Source: JBAZOY01 sp041648505 | Lineage (GTDB): Bacteria; Desulfobacterota; Syntrophia; Syntrophales; CG2-30-49-12 | Length of the DNA stretch: 64,000 nucleotides | NCBI GenBank assembly: GCA_041648505.1 | Contig: JBAZOY010000003.1 | Coordinates: 1 to 64,000, forward strand | Direction: 5' to 3' | Shown: in pieces, positions 16,616 to 25,967 of the stretch | How the letters are laid out: each line of letters starts with the position of its first letter | Numbering within the stretch: the first letter of the stretch is position 1 | The notes under the pieces: generated by a model | Told to the model about the DNA's origin: nothing | Database searches by the model: none | The model's input: only the letters and a program-made list of their open reading frames with translations | Program-made: the position numbers and the translations under genes

Positions 16616-19192
16616 TTACAGATTGTAATTTCCCGCCAGAAAGTTTTTAGCCAATGCCTCAACACTGTTCTCGTTACTCATAAGCATATCCATCTGGCGG
16701 GTGAACTGAAGCAGTCGTCCGATTATGTCCAGTTTCTCTTCGATAAGAGAGCAATCATGCTTTTGATAGCGGGCATCTACCCGGTCTCCGACGGCCTCTA
16801 CCACAAAATCGATTAATTTAAGAATCATGGCAATAGCCCGGACACGCCTGTTTCTGCGGATATCATCGGCAGCGCCTCCCTTAAAAGAAAAGGTAATATA
16901 ATTCATATTTGGAGTCTGGCTGCAGTAAGAATCGAGGATGCTGTAGTGGTACCCCACGCGTGAGCTGAAATTTAGATATTTGTCGGAAATAATGGCATAA
17001 CTGCGATCACCAAATCTTTCCACTGTAGAAGGAGGAGAAAGCATCTGCTCTCTCATAACGGATAAAAAGCCTTTAAACTCAACAGGACGTAATTGATTTT
17101 GCTGGAAATCTTCATGCATCATTCCTCTAAGGAGGGCATTAAAAGGCGCAGAAACGATTTTATCAAGAGATACTCTATTGAGATTCTTGCTGGTCTCCCT
17201 CAGCCCCCCTCCTAAATCAATAACATACAGGTCAAGCGGGAGGTTCCCCTTTAATTTAAAAGCTATTCCTTTTTTATCGGACACAAAATCGCTGAGTTGA
17301 AATATCTCCGTATATGAGGATTCATGTACCAGACGGCTGATATCGTGAAGGGACCGGCAAAATGAAGGAGCAAAGTTAGGTGACTTGGGATCCATGAGAT
17401 GCAGGGGGACAATCCAATCACAGACCTCCCTTAGAACCTTGTATACAGGTGTGTCCTTCATGGGGAATTCACGGGTACTCTGGAAAGATTCCAGTTCAGG
17501 TACCCTTCCCCGATATACCCTTCCCGAGTAGGCATCTACGGTAACTTCCATGCCGGAGGAAATAACGGTAGTAGCTGTTTTGGTATTCACAACAGTAGGC
17601 ACCGCAAATTCCCTGGCCAGAGAGGCCATATGCCCCGCCACATTTCCCATGTCTGTGATAATTGCCCGGGTCTTCTTCATAACCATGACGAATTTTGGGG
17701 AAGAATGCCTGGCTACAAGTACCGCTCCCTCAGGGAAATTCATAAGGTCCTCGTCCGAATCCACATGAAAGGCCGGTCCAAAACCTACTCCCGCAGAAGC
17801 GATCGCTCCTTTTTCAATCAGCAGAGGATATGATGTTAAGAGGGGGGTAATAGACTGGTTTTGCTTTCCTATGCGAAGGGGGCGGCTTTGCAGGATAAAG
17901 AGATGCCCGCCCTTGTCAATGGCCCACTCTATATCCTGGGGGCATTTATAATGCTCCTCGAGCTTCAGGGCATAGCCGACAAGAATTCCGATCTCCTCCG
18001 GTGATAGACATGGTTTATCCCGAAACTCTACCGCCACAGGAATTTCTACCAGCCCTCCCTCCGAATCACTGACTAATTGAACTGTCTTGTGGGAGATCTC
18101 GGCGGTTATTATTTGACAATTTTTGGCTACTGTATAGCTGTCCGGAGTGATGGTTCCTTCTACGGCGTAAGGTCCCAGTCCCCATACCGCGGTGATGATT
18201 ATATTTCCTTCCAGTAAGTTGAAGGGGTTTCGCGAATACATTACACCACTGGCTACAGATTCCACCATTTGAAGGCAAGCCACACTCATGGCAATATCTT
18301 CGTCTCTTATACCTTTGTTGAGACGATAGGCGATCGCCCGGGGGCTGTAAAGACTGGCTACGATCTCTTTATATGCTTGGATAAGCTGATCCGAGGGTAC
18401 GTTTAATTTGGATAGATATTGGCCGGCGAAGGAAAGCTCACTGTCCTCTCCAATCGCGCTGCTCCGCATGGATACCCGAAAAGGAAAATCCGGAGATTTC
18501 CCGTCTCCGCCAGCCTCGGCAAGTTTTGCATAGGCCAGGAGAATGGCCTTTTCTAATTCAGGCGGAAGATAGGCTGAGACGATTAACTGCTGGATATCCT
18601 TACTTATAGCGTTAATGGTTTCCGGATTGTCAGGAATAATCTCCATCTTTTTTCTACTGATTTCATCAAAGAGTTCATTGTAGGCCAGAAAAGACTCAAA
18701 AGCCCGGGTAGTGACAGCGAACCCTCCGGGGATGGAAAGCCCTACCCTGTTAAATATTTCCCCCAGATTGGCATTTTTCCCTCCCACCCAGTCCACCATC
18801 TCCGCGTTAATCTGACGGTAAGGTAAAATCAACTCTGTCTGTGGAATTTCCTTTCTCTTACCCAGAACTTCTTTGATACTCAGATTAATCTTTTCGAGGA
18901 CATCAAAAAGCAAGGAGTAACGATGGCCCGAGAGATCGTCCAAGTTCTTAACCATACGAAAAGTATGAAAAACAGCTTGGGCCGCCCGGGATCTCACGTA
19001 CGACATGCCAAAGACCTGCTGTCCCTGCAGTTTCTCCTCTATATCGCTTATTACCTTCAAAAACTCGGTATTTGAGTCAAGCAGCATCTTGAAACAGGAA
19101 TATTTAAACCGAAAGACGTTGGACAGGTTATCACAGGAAAAGGTGCCTTTGCGTGATTTTATCCTCTTAAGGAGATTAAGCTTTTTAAACAT
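16616..19192 (-). CDS. PEP-synthase-like ATP-grasp/phosphohistidine protein with novel C-terminal domain, paralogue 1
   Basis: Start chosen at ATG 19192 (MFKKLNLLKRIKSRKG), which aligns with the start of paralogue 2 (MLSFLKRIFSKGPSW); a GTG at 19216 would add 8 residues. About 858 residues. A helical N-terminal region (1-140) leads to the pyruvate-phosphate-dikinase ATP-grasp domain (VGGKNANLGEIFNRVGLSIP, MRSSAIGEDSELSFAGQY, QDIEWAIDKGGHLFILQSRP). The swivelling phosphohistidine domain follows (VLVARHSSP, AIITDMGNVAGHMASLAREF). Real PEP synthase then has a PEP-binding barrel with a catalytic Cys; here a different ~280-residue domain stands (CRSLHDISRLVHE, LPLDLYVIDLGGG, RVGYHYSILDSYC, FKGGAADDIRRNRR, RQMDMLM). 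It should autophosphorylate on His from ATP but not make PEP by the normal route. Acceptor unknown. It follows its receiver gene with a 9-base overlap or gap. Confidence 0.8.
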   Translation of the reverse strand: MFKKLNLLKRIKSRKGTFSCDNLSNVFRFKYSCFKMLLDSNTEFLKVISDIEEKLQGQQVFGMSYVRSRAAQAVFHTFRMVKNLDDLSGHRYSLLFDVLEKINLSIKEVLGKRKEIPQTELILPYRQINAEMVDWVGGKNANLGEIFNRVGLSIPGGFAVTTRAFESFLAYNELFDEISRKKMEIIPDNPETINAISKDIQQLIVSAYLPPELEKAILLAYAKLAEAGGDGKSPDFPFRVSMRSSAIGEDSELSFAGQYLSKLNVPSDQLIQAYKEIVASLYSPRAIAYRLNKGIRDEDIAMSVACLQMVESVASGVMYSRNPFNLLEGNIIITAVWGLGPYAVEGTITPDSYTVAKNCQIITAEISHKTVQLVSDSEGGLVEIPVAVEFRDKPCLSPEEIGILVGYALKLEEHYKCPQDIEWAIDKGGHLFILQSRPLRIGKQNQSITPLLTSYPLLIEKGAIASAGVGFGPAFHVDSDEDLMNFPEGAVLVARHSSPKFVMVMKKTRAIITDMGNVAGHMASLAREFAVPTVVNTKTATTVISSGMEVTVDAYSGRVYRGRVPELESFQSTREFPMKDTPVYKVLREVCDWIVPLHLMDPKSPNFAPSFCRSLHDISRLVHESSYTEIFQLSDFVSDKKGIAFKLKGNLPLDLYVIDLGGGLRETSKNLNRVSLDKIVSAPFNALLRGMMHEDFQQNQLRPVEFKGFLSVMREQMLSPPSTVERFGDRSYAIISDKYLNFSSRVGYHYSILDSYCSQTPNMNYITFSFKGGAADDIRRNRRVRAIAMILKLIDFVVEAVGDRVDARYQKHDCSLIEEKLDIIGRLLQFTRQMDMLMSNENSVEALAKNFLAGNYNL

Positions 19193-19200
19193 TGTTATCT

Positions 19201-19599
19201 TTACTGAGTATGGCACTCCTCAAATAGTTTCCGCTGGTAAGCATCCTCTACTTTGATTAAAAGATCATTGACATTACAGGGTTTCATCAGGTAATCATAT
19301 GCTCCCAATCTTATACCTTCAATGCCTGCTTCCACAGAAGCATGTCCGGTCAACAGGATAACCTCCACAAGCGGATTGATTTCTCTGATCTGTTTTAAGG
19401 TCTCTATGCCATCCATTCCGGACATCTTGACGTCAACAATGGCCACATCAAAAGGCTTTTTTCTGATCAGTTCTATCGCCTCTTTGCCACTACCGACATC
19501 GGTGACATCTAAATTTCTTTTTTTTAACCTGGCAGCCAGCGTCGTTCTGAAATCTTCTTCGTCATCTACCAGTAAGAGGTGAATAATTTCCATATACAC
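19201..19599 (-). CDS. Single-domain response regulator receiver (upstream of PEP-synthase-like paralogue 1)
   Basis: 132 residues, one receiver domain and no output. LLLVDDEEDF gives the acidic pocket, VAIVDVKMSGMDG the phosphoacceptor Asp, ILLTGHAS the Thr and YLMKPCN the Lys. The same LTGHASVE...GAYDYLMKPC signature marks the receivers at 40426, 42554, 59285 and 59710. Its stop abuts the start of the PEP-synthase-like gene, so the two proteins are made together and probably interact. No kinase is adjacent on this strand. Confidence 0.92.
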   Translation of the reverse strand: MYMEIIHLLLVDDEEDFRTTLAARLKKRNLDVTDVGSGKEAIELIRKKPFDVAIVDVKMSGMDGIETLKQIREINPLVEVILLTGHASVEAGIEGIRLGAYDYLMKPCNVNDLLIKVEDAYQRKLFEECHTQ

Positions 19600-19930
19600 T
19601 CTTTCATATCAGATTTTGTTGCTGAGACTTATAAACTAACCGCTACAGGACAAACTGTCAATGAAAAATCATTAGCTGCCCAAGGCAACGTCAAAGTAAA
19701 ATATAAATTTGCCAAATAGTAAATTTTTCGACACCTTTAAATCCGAAAACATACTATCCGAATTTCGAACAATCTCAAAATCCGTATATCAGATGGCTGA
19801 AATATTCCCCTATTGGTGCGATAAGTGTCCAATAATATAGAGGATATCCATTTAAATGACATAGCTGTGACCAAGGGCTGAGTTTCCGGCATAAATTTTG
19901 TATATCATTACACCGTTACGGGGGTCGTGT

Positions 19931-19953
19931 GTCGTAAGGTCGGACCTTGCGAC
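19931..19953. repeat. 23-base near-perfect palindrome
   Basis: GTCGTAAGGTC and GACCTTGCGAC are reverse complements at 10 of 11 positions around one central base. It lies 220 bases upstream of the porin, just outside the MITE. It may be a regulator-binding site, a hairpin or the edge of a mobile element. Confidence 0.45.
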
Positions 19954-19968
19954 TAAACTCTGACTTAA

Positions 19969-20137
19969 AGACTTTTTAAAATAGTGAAAATTGGATTCAG
20001 AAGGTAGGAACTAAAGGTTTTTCAGGCGTCATGCCGTCGCATGAGCGCGTAAGCGCAGGTTGCGCCTTTACAGCGAAGCGAGACGTGCAGTGTCGAAAAA
20101 GGTTTTAAAGTGCCGATGAATACAATTTTCAAAGTCT
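19969..20137 (+). repeat. MITE-like repeat, copy B
   Basis: About 169 bp, same orientation as copy A (7331-7524). Shared blocks include AAAATAGTGAA, GCGTAAGC, CCTTT-CAGCGAAGCGAGAC and CGAAAAAGGTTTT. The ends AGACTTT...AAAATAGT and GAAT...ATTTTCAAAGTCT are imperfect inverted repeats. It ends 38 bases before the porin start, so it may carry or displace regulatory sequence. Confidence 0.65.
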
Positions 20138-20174
20138 CACTTAAAAAAAACAATTTTTGCAGGAGGTGTCTGGA

Positions 20175-21728
20175 ATGAATTCCTTGGCATGGAAAAACTT
20201 GATTCTCGCCCTTACCTTTTTGTTTCTTATTTTCGGGTTCCGCATTCAGGCTTTTGCTTCCCCTGAAGAACCCCTTAGGAACAGGATAGAAAGTCTTGAA
20301 AAGGTAATCCAGGAGCAGCAGAAATCACTCGAATCTTTGAAATCGGAACTGGAGAGGCAGGCGGAAGGAAGAGCTATCCAGGGACAGGAAAGACTTAAGG
20401 CGCTGGAGAAAAAAGTGGAAGATGTAGAAAAGGTAACTACGAAACGAGAGGAAGATTTGAAGAAGGAGAAAAAGACGGCTCTTATTCCTTACTGGCGGGA
20501 CGGCTTCTTCCTTGAAACCCCGGATAAAGAATTCAGGCTTCAGTTAACCGGTGTTTTACATTTTGATACCCGTTTCTTCGGTGGCGGCTCCAGGAGTGCA
20601 GACTCATTTGATATCCGCCGGGCACGCTACGACATGAGGGGATCCCTTTATAAAGGCGAACTGGAGCACGTATTCCGACTTCAGATCGAAATGGCCGATG
20701 AGGCTTATCTAAGAAATGCTTACTGGATGTTTAAGGCGCGCCCCGAATTTAATGTACAGATCGGTCAGTTTAAGGTTCCAGCGGGAGGGTCCGACTGGCT
20801 TACGGAAGAGGCGCAGATCAATTTCATTGAGTATGCAACCGACACACCGGTTTCCCCCTTCTTTGACCGGGGGATTAATATCCATAGCAGTTTTCTTAAC
20901 GGGAGAATTCAGACCTGTCTGGCCGCGGTAACAGGTGTAGGTGTAGATAAAGATGTCGGTCCGGGAGATTATGATAATCATAAAGATTATGCAGGACGAA
21001 TCCTTTTTGCTCCCTTCAAAACCTCGGATAATACGTTGTTAAAAGGGATGCTTTTTGCGGGGAGCTATCAGGCCGGTCTCCAGTCCATCAAGACGACAAG
21101 AGGTGAAACAAGTAACAGGACGGAGAACTATGAATCACAGTGGTTCCGTTGGACAAAAAACTATGTGGATCTTGATCAGCGCACACGCTATGGAGGAGAG
21201 TTCCACTGGCTGAACGGTCCCCTTACCATGAGCTACGAATTCAACCGTGTTCAGTGGGAGGATATTACCGTATATAAAGACGATAAAGGTAATGTCGATT
21301 TCAGACTCCCCGACGACTATCATGTGGATGTGTATCAGTTCTGGGTAAGCTATTTCCTTACCGGTGAGCAGAAGGAATTTGAGGATGTATTCTTTGCCTG
21401 GAGGCAACCAAAGCCCAAAAAGAACTTCAGCCTGAAAAACGGTACCTGGGGCGCCTGGGAGATTATTGCCCGGTACAGCTATAAAGATGCCTCCCGGGAA
21501 CTCTTTGACTCAGGCCTTCTTGATGGGAGCAGTAAAGGGTATTCTGTGACCGGTGGCATACGCTGGACATGGAATCCCAAATGCAGAATCATGCTTGATG
21601 TAAACTATCTGCACAGCGATGAGGGCACCGGAATCATAACTCAGTACGCAGACAAAGGTGTTTCCGCCAATAGAAAGTATGAAAGCTCCGAACTAGGGTA
21701 CCTTCTGCGCTTCATTTTAACACCATAA
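20175..21728 (+). CDS. OprO/OprP-type outer-membrane porin
   Basis: Start at ATG 20175 behind AGGAGGTGTC. About 517 residues. A signal peptide (LILALTFLFLIFGFRIQAFA) is followed by a coiled coil (about residues 30-100) and then an OprO/P beta-barrel: FRLQLTGVLHFDTRFF, SFDIRRARYDMRGSLYKGEL, NVQIGQFKVPAGG and a C-terminal strand YLLRFILTP ending in the outer-membrane pattern. The family imports phosphate or pyrophosphate in Pseudomonas; the substrate here is unknown. The coiled coil before the barrel is typical for Desulfobacterota and may tether it to peptidoglycan or form trimers. An inverted repeat ACCATAA...TTATGGT at 21723-21748 may act as a weak terminator. Confidence 0.85.
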   Translation: MNSLAWKNLILALTFLFLIFGFRIQAFASPEEPLRNRIESLEKVIQEQQKSLESLKSELERQAEGRAIQGQERLKALEKKVEDVEKVTTKREEDLKKEKKTALIPYWRDGFFLETPDKEFRLQLTGVLHFDTRFFGGGSRSADSFDIRRARYDMRGSLYKGELEHVFRLQIEMADEAYLRNAYWMFKARPEFNVQIGQFKVPAGGSDWLTEEAQINFIEYATDTPVSPFFDRGINIHSSFLNGRIQTCLAAVTGVGVDKDVGPGDYDNHKDYAGRILFAPFKTSDNTLLKGMLFAGSYQAGLQSIKTTRGETSNRTENYESQWFRWTKNYVDLDQRTRYGGEFHWLNGPLTMSYEFNRVQWEDITVYKDDKGNVDFRLPDDYHVDVYQFWVSYFLTGEQKEFEDVFFAWRQPKPKKNFSLKNGTWGAWEIIARYSYKDASRELFDSGLLDGSSKGYSVTGGIRWTWNPKCRIMLDVNYLHSDEGTGIITQYADKGVSANRKYESSELGYLLRFILTP

Positions 21729-21997
21729 TAAATCTTTTCTTTTATGGTATGAAAATAGCATTTAAAAAGTTGTACAGAGAAAACTGAAGGCCAGGAAAAA
21801 TTGAGTATCGTTATATTGAGCTTAATGCACGAATTTAATAGTTCAGCATCCCTTGGGAGAACGGTGTTCAAAATAAGTACATGATGCGCAGAAAATGATC
21901 GGCATAAGAAGGATTGGAGGATTTTAATAAGTTTTTTGAGAAGAAGCGTATCCGATAGTTGATCCCTAACCTTTGTAAGCTGATATAAGGAGGCCGT

Positions 21998-23020
21998 ATG
22001 GAATTAAAGGTTATAGCTAAAGAGAGCCTTTTATCATTTGTGAACCGATTATTGGAAGATCGGGAGGTGGTGGGGGTGAGGAAAAGGGAAGATGGAAAGT
22101 ATATCTTTGACCGCCTGGAAAATTCTGAGGAGCTTTGTCTAAACTATGATGTTACCCTCCTGCCTCCCAAAAAATATTTCCTTCCCCAGAGGGAAACCCT
22201 GATCAGGTTCGAGGATAAAGAGGGAGAATTGTCGGTAGAAGCAGTTGTCGAATCCTCTCCCAGAGTGATCATTGGTGTTCATCCCTATGATATGGCAGCC
22301 ATAAATCTTTTGGATAAGGTCTTTTCCAGAGATAAGAAAGACGCGAATTATCTTAAAAAGAGGGAAGATACTCTGATTATCGGGACCGATGTTAAAAATC
22401 CGTCTCCCTATGCCTTTTATGAAAGTGTAGGTTCTGATACTAGAGAAGGCTTCGACCTGTTTTTTACCGAGATGGGAAAAAGCTACGTGGTGGAAACAGG
22501 GTCCCAAAAAGGGGAGGAGCTCTTAAAGTACGGTGATTTTAAGAAAGCTACAGCGAGAGAAGAGAATGAGTTTAAAAATATAAAGAAACAGAGAAAAGGG
22601 CTCTCTCTGGAAAGGAGATTGAATTTTCTCTCTCATGATCTGCCCCATCTCCTGGGAGAGAAGCTCGAGCACCCCGTCTGGGAGGAAAAATCTTCCCGCT
22701 GCCTCTCCTGTGGCTCCTGTATCATGGTTTGTCCTACCTGTTATTGTTTCGACGTTCAGGATGAGATGGACATGAGTCTCACTGCCGGAGAGAGATTCAG
22801 ACAGTGGGATGGCTGTCTCCTAACCGATTTTGCCCGGGTAGCAACAGGAGAAAACTTCCGGAAGGACATAAAGTCAAGATACCAACATCGGTTTTACCGT
22901 AAGGGAAAGTATATCCCGGAAAAGTTCGGCATGATTGGTTGTGTGGGTTGTGGCCGATGTGCCTCTGCCTGCCTGGCTGACATTGCCGATCCCGTTGAGA
23001 TATACAATGCGCTTTTGTAA
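21998..23020 (+). CDS. hydB: Sulfhydrogenase/[NiFe] hydrogenase beta subunit, iron-sulfur protein
   Basis: 340 residues. The C-terminal third has two [4Fe-4S] cluster motifs, CLSCGSCIMVCPTCYC and CVGCGRCASACLADIADP. The N-terminal part matches the beta subunit of group 3 cytoplasmic hydrogenases such as Pyrococcus sulfhydrogenase HydB. It passes electrons between the catalytic dimer and the flavin subunit. It is first of four genes in order beta-gamma-delta-alpha with 0-11 base spacers; AAGGAGG precedes the start. A possible sigma-54-like site with an imperfect -12 element is at 21745-21760. Confidence 0.88.
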   Translation: MELKVIAKESLLSFVNRLLEDREVVGVRKREDGKYIFDRLENSEELCLNYDVTLLPPKKYFLPQRETLIRFEDKEGELSVEAVVESSPRVIIGVHPYDMAAINLLDKVFSRDKKDANYLKKREDTLIIGTDVKNPSPYAFYESVGSDTREGFDLFFTEMGKSYVVETGSQKGEELLKYGDFKKATAREENEFKNIKKQRKGLSLERRLNFLSHDLPHLLGEKLEHPVWEEKSSRCLSCGSCIMVCPTCYCFDVQDEMDMSLTAGERFRQWDGCLLTDFARVATGENFRKDIKSRYQHRFYRKGKYIPEKFGMIGCVGCGRCASACLADIADPVEIYNALL

Positions 23021-23031
23021 AAGGAGGTAAT

Positions 23032-23871
23032 ATGTGTGAGCAAGCCCGTGATTCCCTTTTCCTGCCTGAACTGGCCGAAATCATAAGGGTAGAAGAGTTG
23101 ACGGCAACGGAAAAGCTGTTTGAGATAAGGTTTAAAAATGGAAGGGAATTAGGGCATCTTCCGGGCCAGTTTGTGGAAGTTTCCGTGTTCGGCATCGGGG
23201 AAGCCCCTATCTCTATCTCCTCCTCTCCCACGAAGGATGGTTCTTTTGAGCTGGTGGTGCGGCGGGTGGGAAATGTAACCGGAGCCCTTCACAGGCTCCG
23301 GAAGGGTTCCATCATCGGTATCCGGGGCCCCTTTGGAAATGGATTTCCCCTGACAGAACTGAAAGGCAGAGATATCCTCTTCGTTGCCGGAGGAATCGGC
23401 CTTGTTCCGCTGAGATCGCTGATAAATTATGTACTTGATAACAGAGGTTCCTACGGCAGGGTGATCATCCTCTTCGGTGCCCGGACTCCATCCGAACGGC
23501 TGTTCGTCGATGAACTTGCCCTGTGGAAGGATAGAAGAGATGTAGAATTCCTCGAAACGGTAGATCGCGCTGAACCTGAATGGAATTGGAAGGGACATAC
23601 AGGTGTTATTACCACCCTATTTCCCGAGATAAACGTGGATCAGGATAAGACTTACGCCGTAATTGTAGGACCACCTGTGATGTATCGCTTTGCCATCTTA
23701 GAGGCCATGGGAAAGGGGATACCCGGGGAAAGGATTATCGTCTCCCTGGAGAGGAGAATGAAGTGCGGAGTAGGCAAATGCGGTCATTGCCAGATACAGA
23801 ATCTATATGTCTGTCAGGATGGGCCGGTTTTTAGATACTCGGAGATAAAAGAATTAAAGGAGGCAATTTAG
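23032..23871 (+). CDS. hydG: Hydrogenase gamma subunit, FAD/NAD(P)-binding reductase
   Basis: 279 residues of the ferredoxin-NADP reductase type. The FAD-binding part holds APISISSSPTKDG and GSIIGIRGPFGNGFPL; the nucleotide-binding part holds VAGGIGLVPLRSLINY and VGPPVMYRF. A C-terminal [2Fe-2S] cysteine set (MKCGVGKCGHCQIQ, VCQDGPVF) is as in HydG and dihydroorotate dehydrogenase electron-transfer subunits. It couples the hydrogenase to NAD(P)H. It follows the beta gene by 11 bases with AAAGGAGGT, and its stop is directly before the delta start. Confidence 0.92.
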   Translation: MCEQARDSLFLPELAEIIRVEELTATEKLFEIRFKNGRELGHLPGQFVEVSVFGIGEAPISISSSPTKDGSFELVVRRVGNVTGALHRLRKGSIIGIRGPFGNGFPLTELKGRDILFVAGGIGLVPLRSLINYVLDNRGSYGRVIILFGARTPSERLFVDELALWKDRRDVEFLETVDRAEPEWNWKGHTGVITTLFPEINVDQDKTYAVIVGPPVMYRFAILEAMGKGIPGERIIVSLERRMKCGVGKCGHCQIQNLYVCQDGPVFRYSEIKELKEAI

Positions 23872-24618
23872 ATGAAACCAAAGGTAGCCTTTTTCGATTT
23901 TGCCGGGTGCGAGGGATGTCAATTACAGATAGTTAATCTGGAGGAGACGATACTTGATCTGGCCTCGAAGGTGGAGGTCGTCAATTTTCGGGAGGCGATC
24001 AGCGAAAGGGGAGAAGACTACAGCATCGCCTTTGTAGAGGGAAGCATCACCCGGCAGGCAGACGAGGAGAGATTGAGAGGAATAAGGGAGAAGGCATCCA
24101 TCCTGGTAGCATTAGGCGCTTGTGCCTGTACGGGGGGAATAAATGCCTTGAAAAATTTTCAGGATATGGAAGAGATAAAGAAGATCGTTTACGGTAAGAA
24201 CTCTCTCTATTTTGATACCTATCCGGCCCGTCCTCTTCATGCGGTAGTTCCCGTGGATTACGATATCAGGGGATGTCCCATAAATAAGAACGAGTTTCTT
24301 AAAGTTACAACAGCGCTCCTTCTGGGGAAAAAACCGGAGACACCTAATTATCCTGTCTGTGTGGAGTGCAAACTCAAGGAGAATACCTGCGTCTTCGAAA
24401 AGGGGATGTTCTGTCTGGGGCCGGTAACGAGAGCCGGATGCGATGCGGCCTGCCCCTCATGCAACAGTAATTGTGAGGGTTGCCGGGGGCTTGTTGATGA
24501 CCCTAACACAAATGCCCAGAAGGATATTTTACAGAAATATGGTTTGACCATGGAGGAGGCAGTAGGTAAATTCAGGATCTTTGATGGGTATCTGGAGGTA
24601 GCCAAATGCATGATCTAA
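23872..24618 (+). CDS. hydD: Hydrogenase delta subunit ([NiFe] small subunit)
   Basis: 248 residues. The N-terminal FDFAGCEGCQLQIVNLEE binds the proximal [4Fe-4S] cluster, with GACACTGG and GCPINKNEFL as further ligands. A C-terminal cysteine-rich part (CVECKLKENTCVFEKGMFCL, CDAACPSCNSNCEGC) supplies the medial and distal clusters. No twin-arginine signal, so it is cytoplasmic. Its end overlaps the large-subunit start by 13 bases. Confidence 0.92.
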   Translation: MKPKVAFFDFAGCEGCQLQIVNLEETILDLASKVEVVNFREAISERGEDYSIAFVEGSITRQADEERLRGIREKASILVALGACACTGGINALKNFQDMEEIKKIVYGKNSLYFDTYPARPLHAVVPVDYDIRGCPINKNEFLKVTTALLLGKKPETPNYPVCVECKLKENTCVFEKGMFCLGPVTRAGCDAACPSCNSNCEGCRGLVDDPNTNAQKDILQKYGLTMEEAVGKFRIFDGYLEVAKCMI

Positions 24619-25898
24619 GTATGAATATCGAGCATGTGACCAGGATAGAGGGGCATGGCAATATTGTAGTGGATGTAAAGAATGGGAAGATCGAGAAGTG
24701 TCAGTGGCAAGTCGTGGAAGCCCCTCGTTTCTTCGAGGCCATGGTGCGGGGACGAAAGTGGGATGAGCTTTCTCATATAACTTCCAGGATTTGCGGGATT
24801 TGCTCGGTGGGACATACCATGGCTTCTCTGAAGGCGACAGAGCAAGCGATGGGGGTTACCCCTTCAGAGCAGACGGTAACGCTTCGTAAAATCCTGAAAC
24901 ATGCGGAGAATTTCCAGAGTCATGTCCTTCATGTAGGTTATCTGGTTCTGCCTGATTTACTCGGGGTGGGCAGTGTTCTTCCTCTGGCAGCAACTCACAA
25001 GGAGGCCGTGCTGACCGTTGTCCGCCTGCATCGTCTGGCCAACGATATCTGTGATCTGATAGGCGGGCGGACTACCCATCCCATTTCCTGTACAGTTAAT
25101 GGTTTTACCAAGCTGCCTGATTTAAAAGCACTGGAAAATATAAAAGAAAGACTGACAGAGGCAATTCCCGATTTGAAGGCAGTAGTGGAGATCGTTAAAT
25201 CCCTTGCGGACAGATTGCCCGTCTTTGTACGACAAACGGAATATATTGGACTTAAATCAGAGGAGGAATATGCTATCTACGATGGTAAAATTGCCTCCAC
25301 CGATACGGGTATCCATTCGGTGGATGAGTACCGTTCGATCGTCAATGAATATGTAGTTCCACAGTCAACGGCGAAGTATACGAAACATAACCGTGATTCT
25401 TATATGGTGGGGGCATTGGCGAGATTTAATCTGAATCATGAGCAACTTACTCCTCTGGCCAAAAAAGTCGCCGCAGAAATAGGTCTTAAGGCGCCATGTT
25501 ATAACCCCTATATGAACAGCATTGCCCAGCTGGTGGAAGCTCCCCTCTCGGTGGAGGAATGTCTCCGGCTGATCGATGAGATCCTTGATAAGGGGCTGAG
25601 GAAAGAAGATCACCGGATAGAAGTTAAAGAGGGAAAAGGGGTAGGAGCGGTGGATGTACCGAGAGGTATCCTTTTTCATGAGTACACATACGACAAGAAC
25701 GGTACCTGTGTAGAAGCAAACTGTGTGATTCCTACCAATCAGAACCATGCAAGTATACAGAGGGACATGGAGACATTACTGCCTTCTATCATAGATAAAC
25801 CTCCGGAGGAAATCAGGCTTATGCTGGAGATGCTAGTCAGGGCCTATGACCCCTGCGTCTCCTGTTCGACTCATTTTTTAACAGTGGAATTTATATAA
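24606..25898 (+). CDS. hydA: [NiFe] hydrogenase large (alpha) subunit, group 3 type
   Basis: 430 residues with both nickel-binding motifs, RICGICSVGH near residue 63 (L1) and DPCVSCSTH near the end (L2). After the last His only FLTVEFI remains, the peptide removed by the maturation protease encoded downstream. It binds the Ni-Fe active site and oxidises or forms H2 in the cytoplasm. The ATG at 24606 overlaps hydD; an alternative ATG at 24621 (MNIEHVTRIEGHG) fits the family start as well or better. Together the four genes resemble group 3b sulfhydrogenases. Confidence 0.94.
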   Translation: MHDLSMNIEHVTRIEGHGNIVVDVKNGKIEKCQWQVVEAPRFFEAMVRGRKWDELSHITSRICGICSVGHTMASLKATEQAMGVTPSEQTVTLRKILKHAENFQSHVLHVGYLVLPDLLGVGSVLPLAATHKEAVLTVVRLHRLANDICDLIGGRTTHPISCTVNGFTKLPDLKALENIKERLTEAIPDLKAVVEIVKSLADRLPVFVRQTEYIGLKSEEEYAIYDGKIASTDTGIHSVDEYRSIVNEYVVPQSTAKYTKHNRDSYMVGALARFNLNHEQLTPLAKKVAAEIGLKAPCYNPYMNSIAQLVEAPLSVEECLRLIDEILDKGLRKEDHRIEVKEGKGVGAVDVPRGILFHEYTYDKNGTCVEANCVIPTNQNHASIQRDMETLLPSIIDKPPEEIRLMLEMLVRAYDPCVSCSTHFLTVEFI

Positions 25899-25901
25899 AT
25901 T

Positions 25902-25963
25902 GAGAACTTTGGAAATTATATTCATCGGCGCTCAAAAAGATTTTCACTATTTTGCAAAGGTCT
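25902..25963 (-). repeat. MITE-like repeat, copy C (internally deleted)
   Basis: Read on the minus strand: CCTTTGCAAAATAGTGAAAA joined directly to TTTTTGAGCGCCGATGAATA and TAATTTCCAAAG. These are the two ends of copies A and B with the middle lost, about 62 bp, in opposite orientation. It fills the gap between the hydrogenase large subunit and its protease; the plus-strand GCAAAGG of its end sits 7 bases before the protease TTG start. Confidence 0.6.
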
Positions 25964-25967
25964 AAAA

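Larger units (their letters stand above)
19600..20174. other. Intergenic region with palindrome and MITE copy B
   Basis: 575 bases between the divergent receiver and porin genes. It contains a 23-base palindrome (19931-19953), MITE copy B (19969-20137) and the ribosome site AGGAGGTG before the porin start. The first 330 bases are AT-rich; I saw no sigma-54 site facing the receiver gene. Confidence 0.5.

Noticed and set aside
16616..19192. Annotation as ordinary phosphoenolpyruvate synthase (ppsA)
   Set aside because: ATP-grasp and His domains fit, but the C-terminal PEP-binding barrel is not recognisable in any of the three paralogues.
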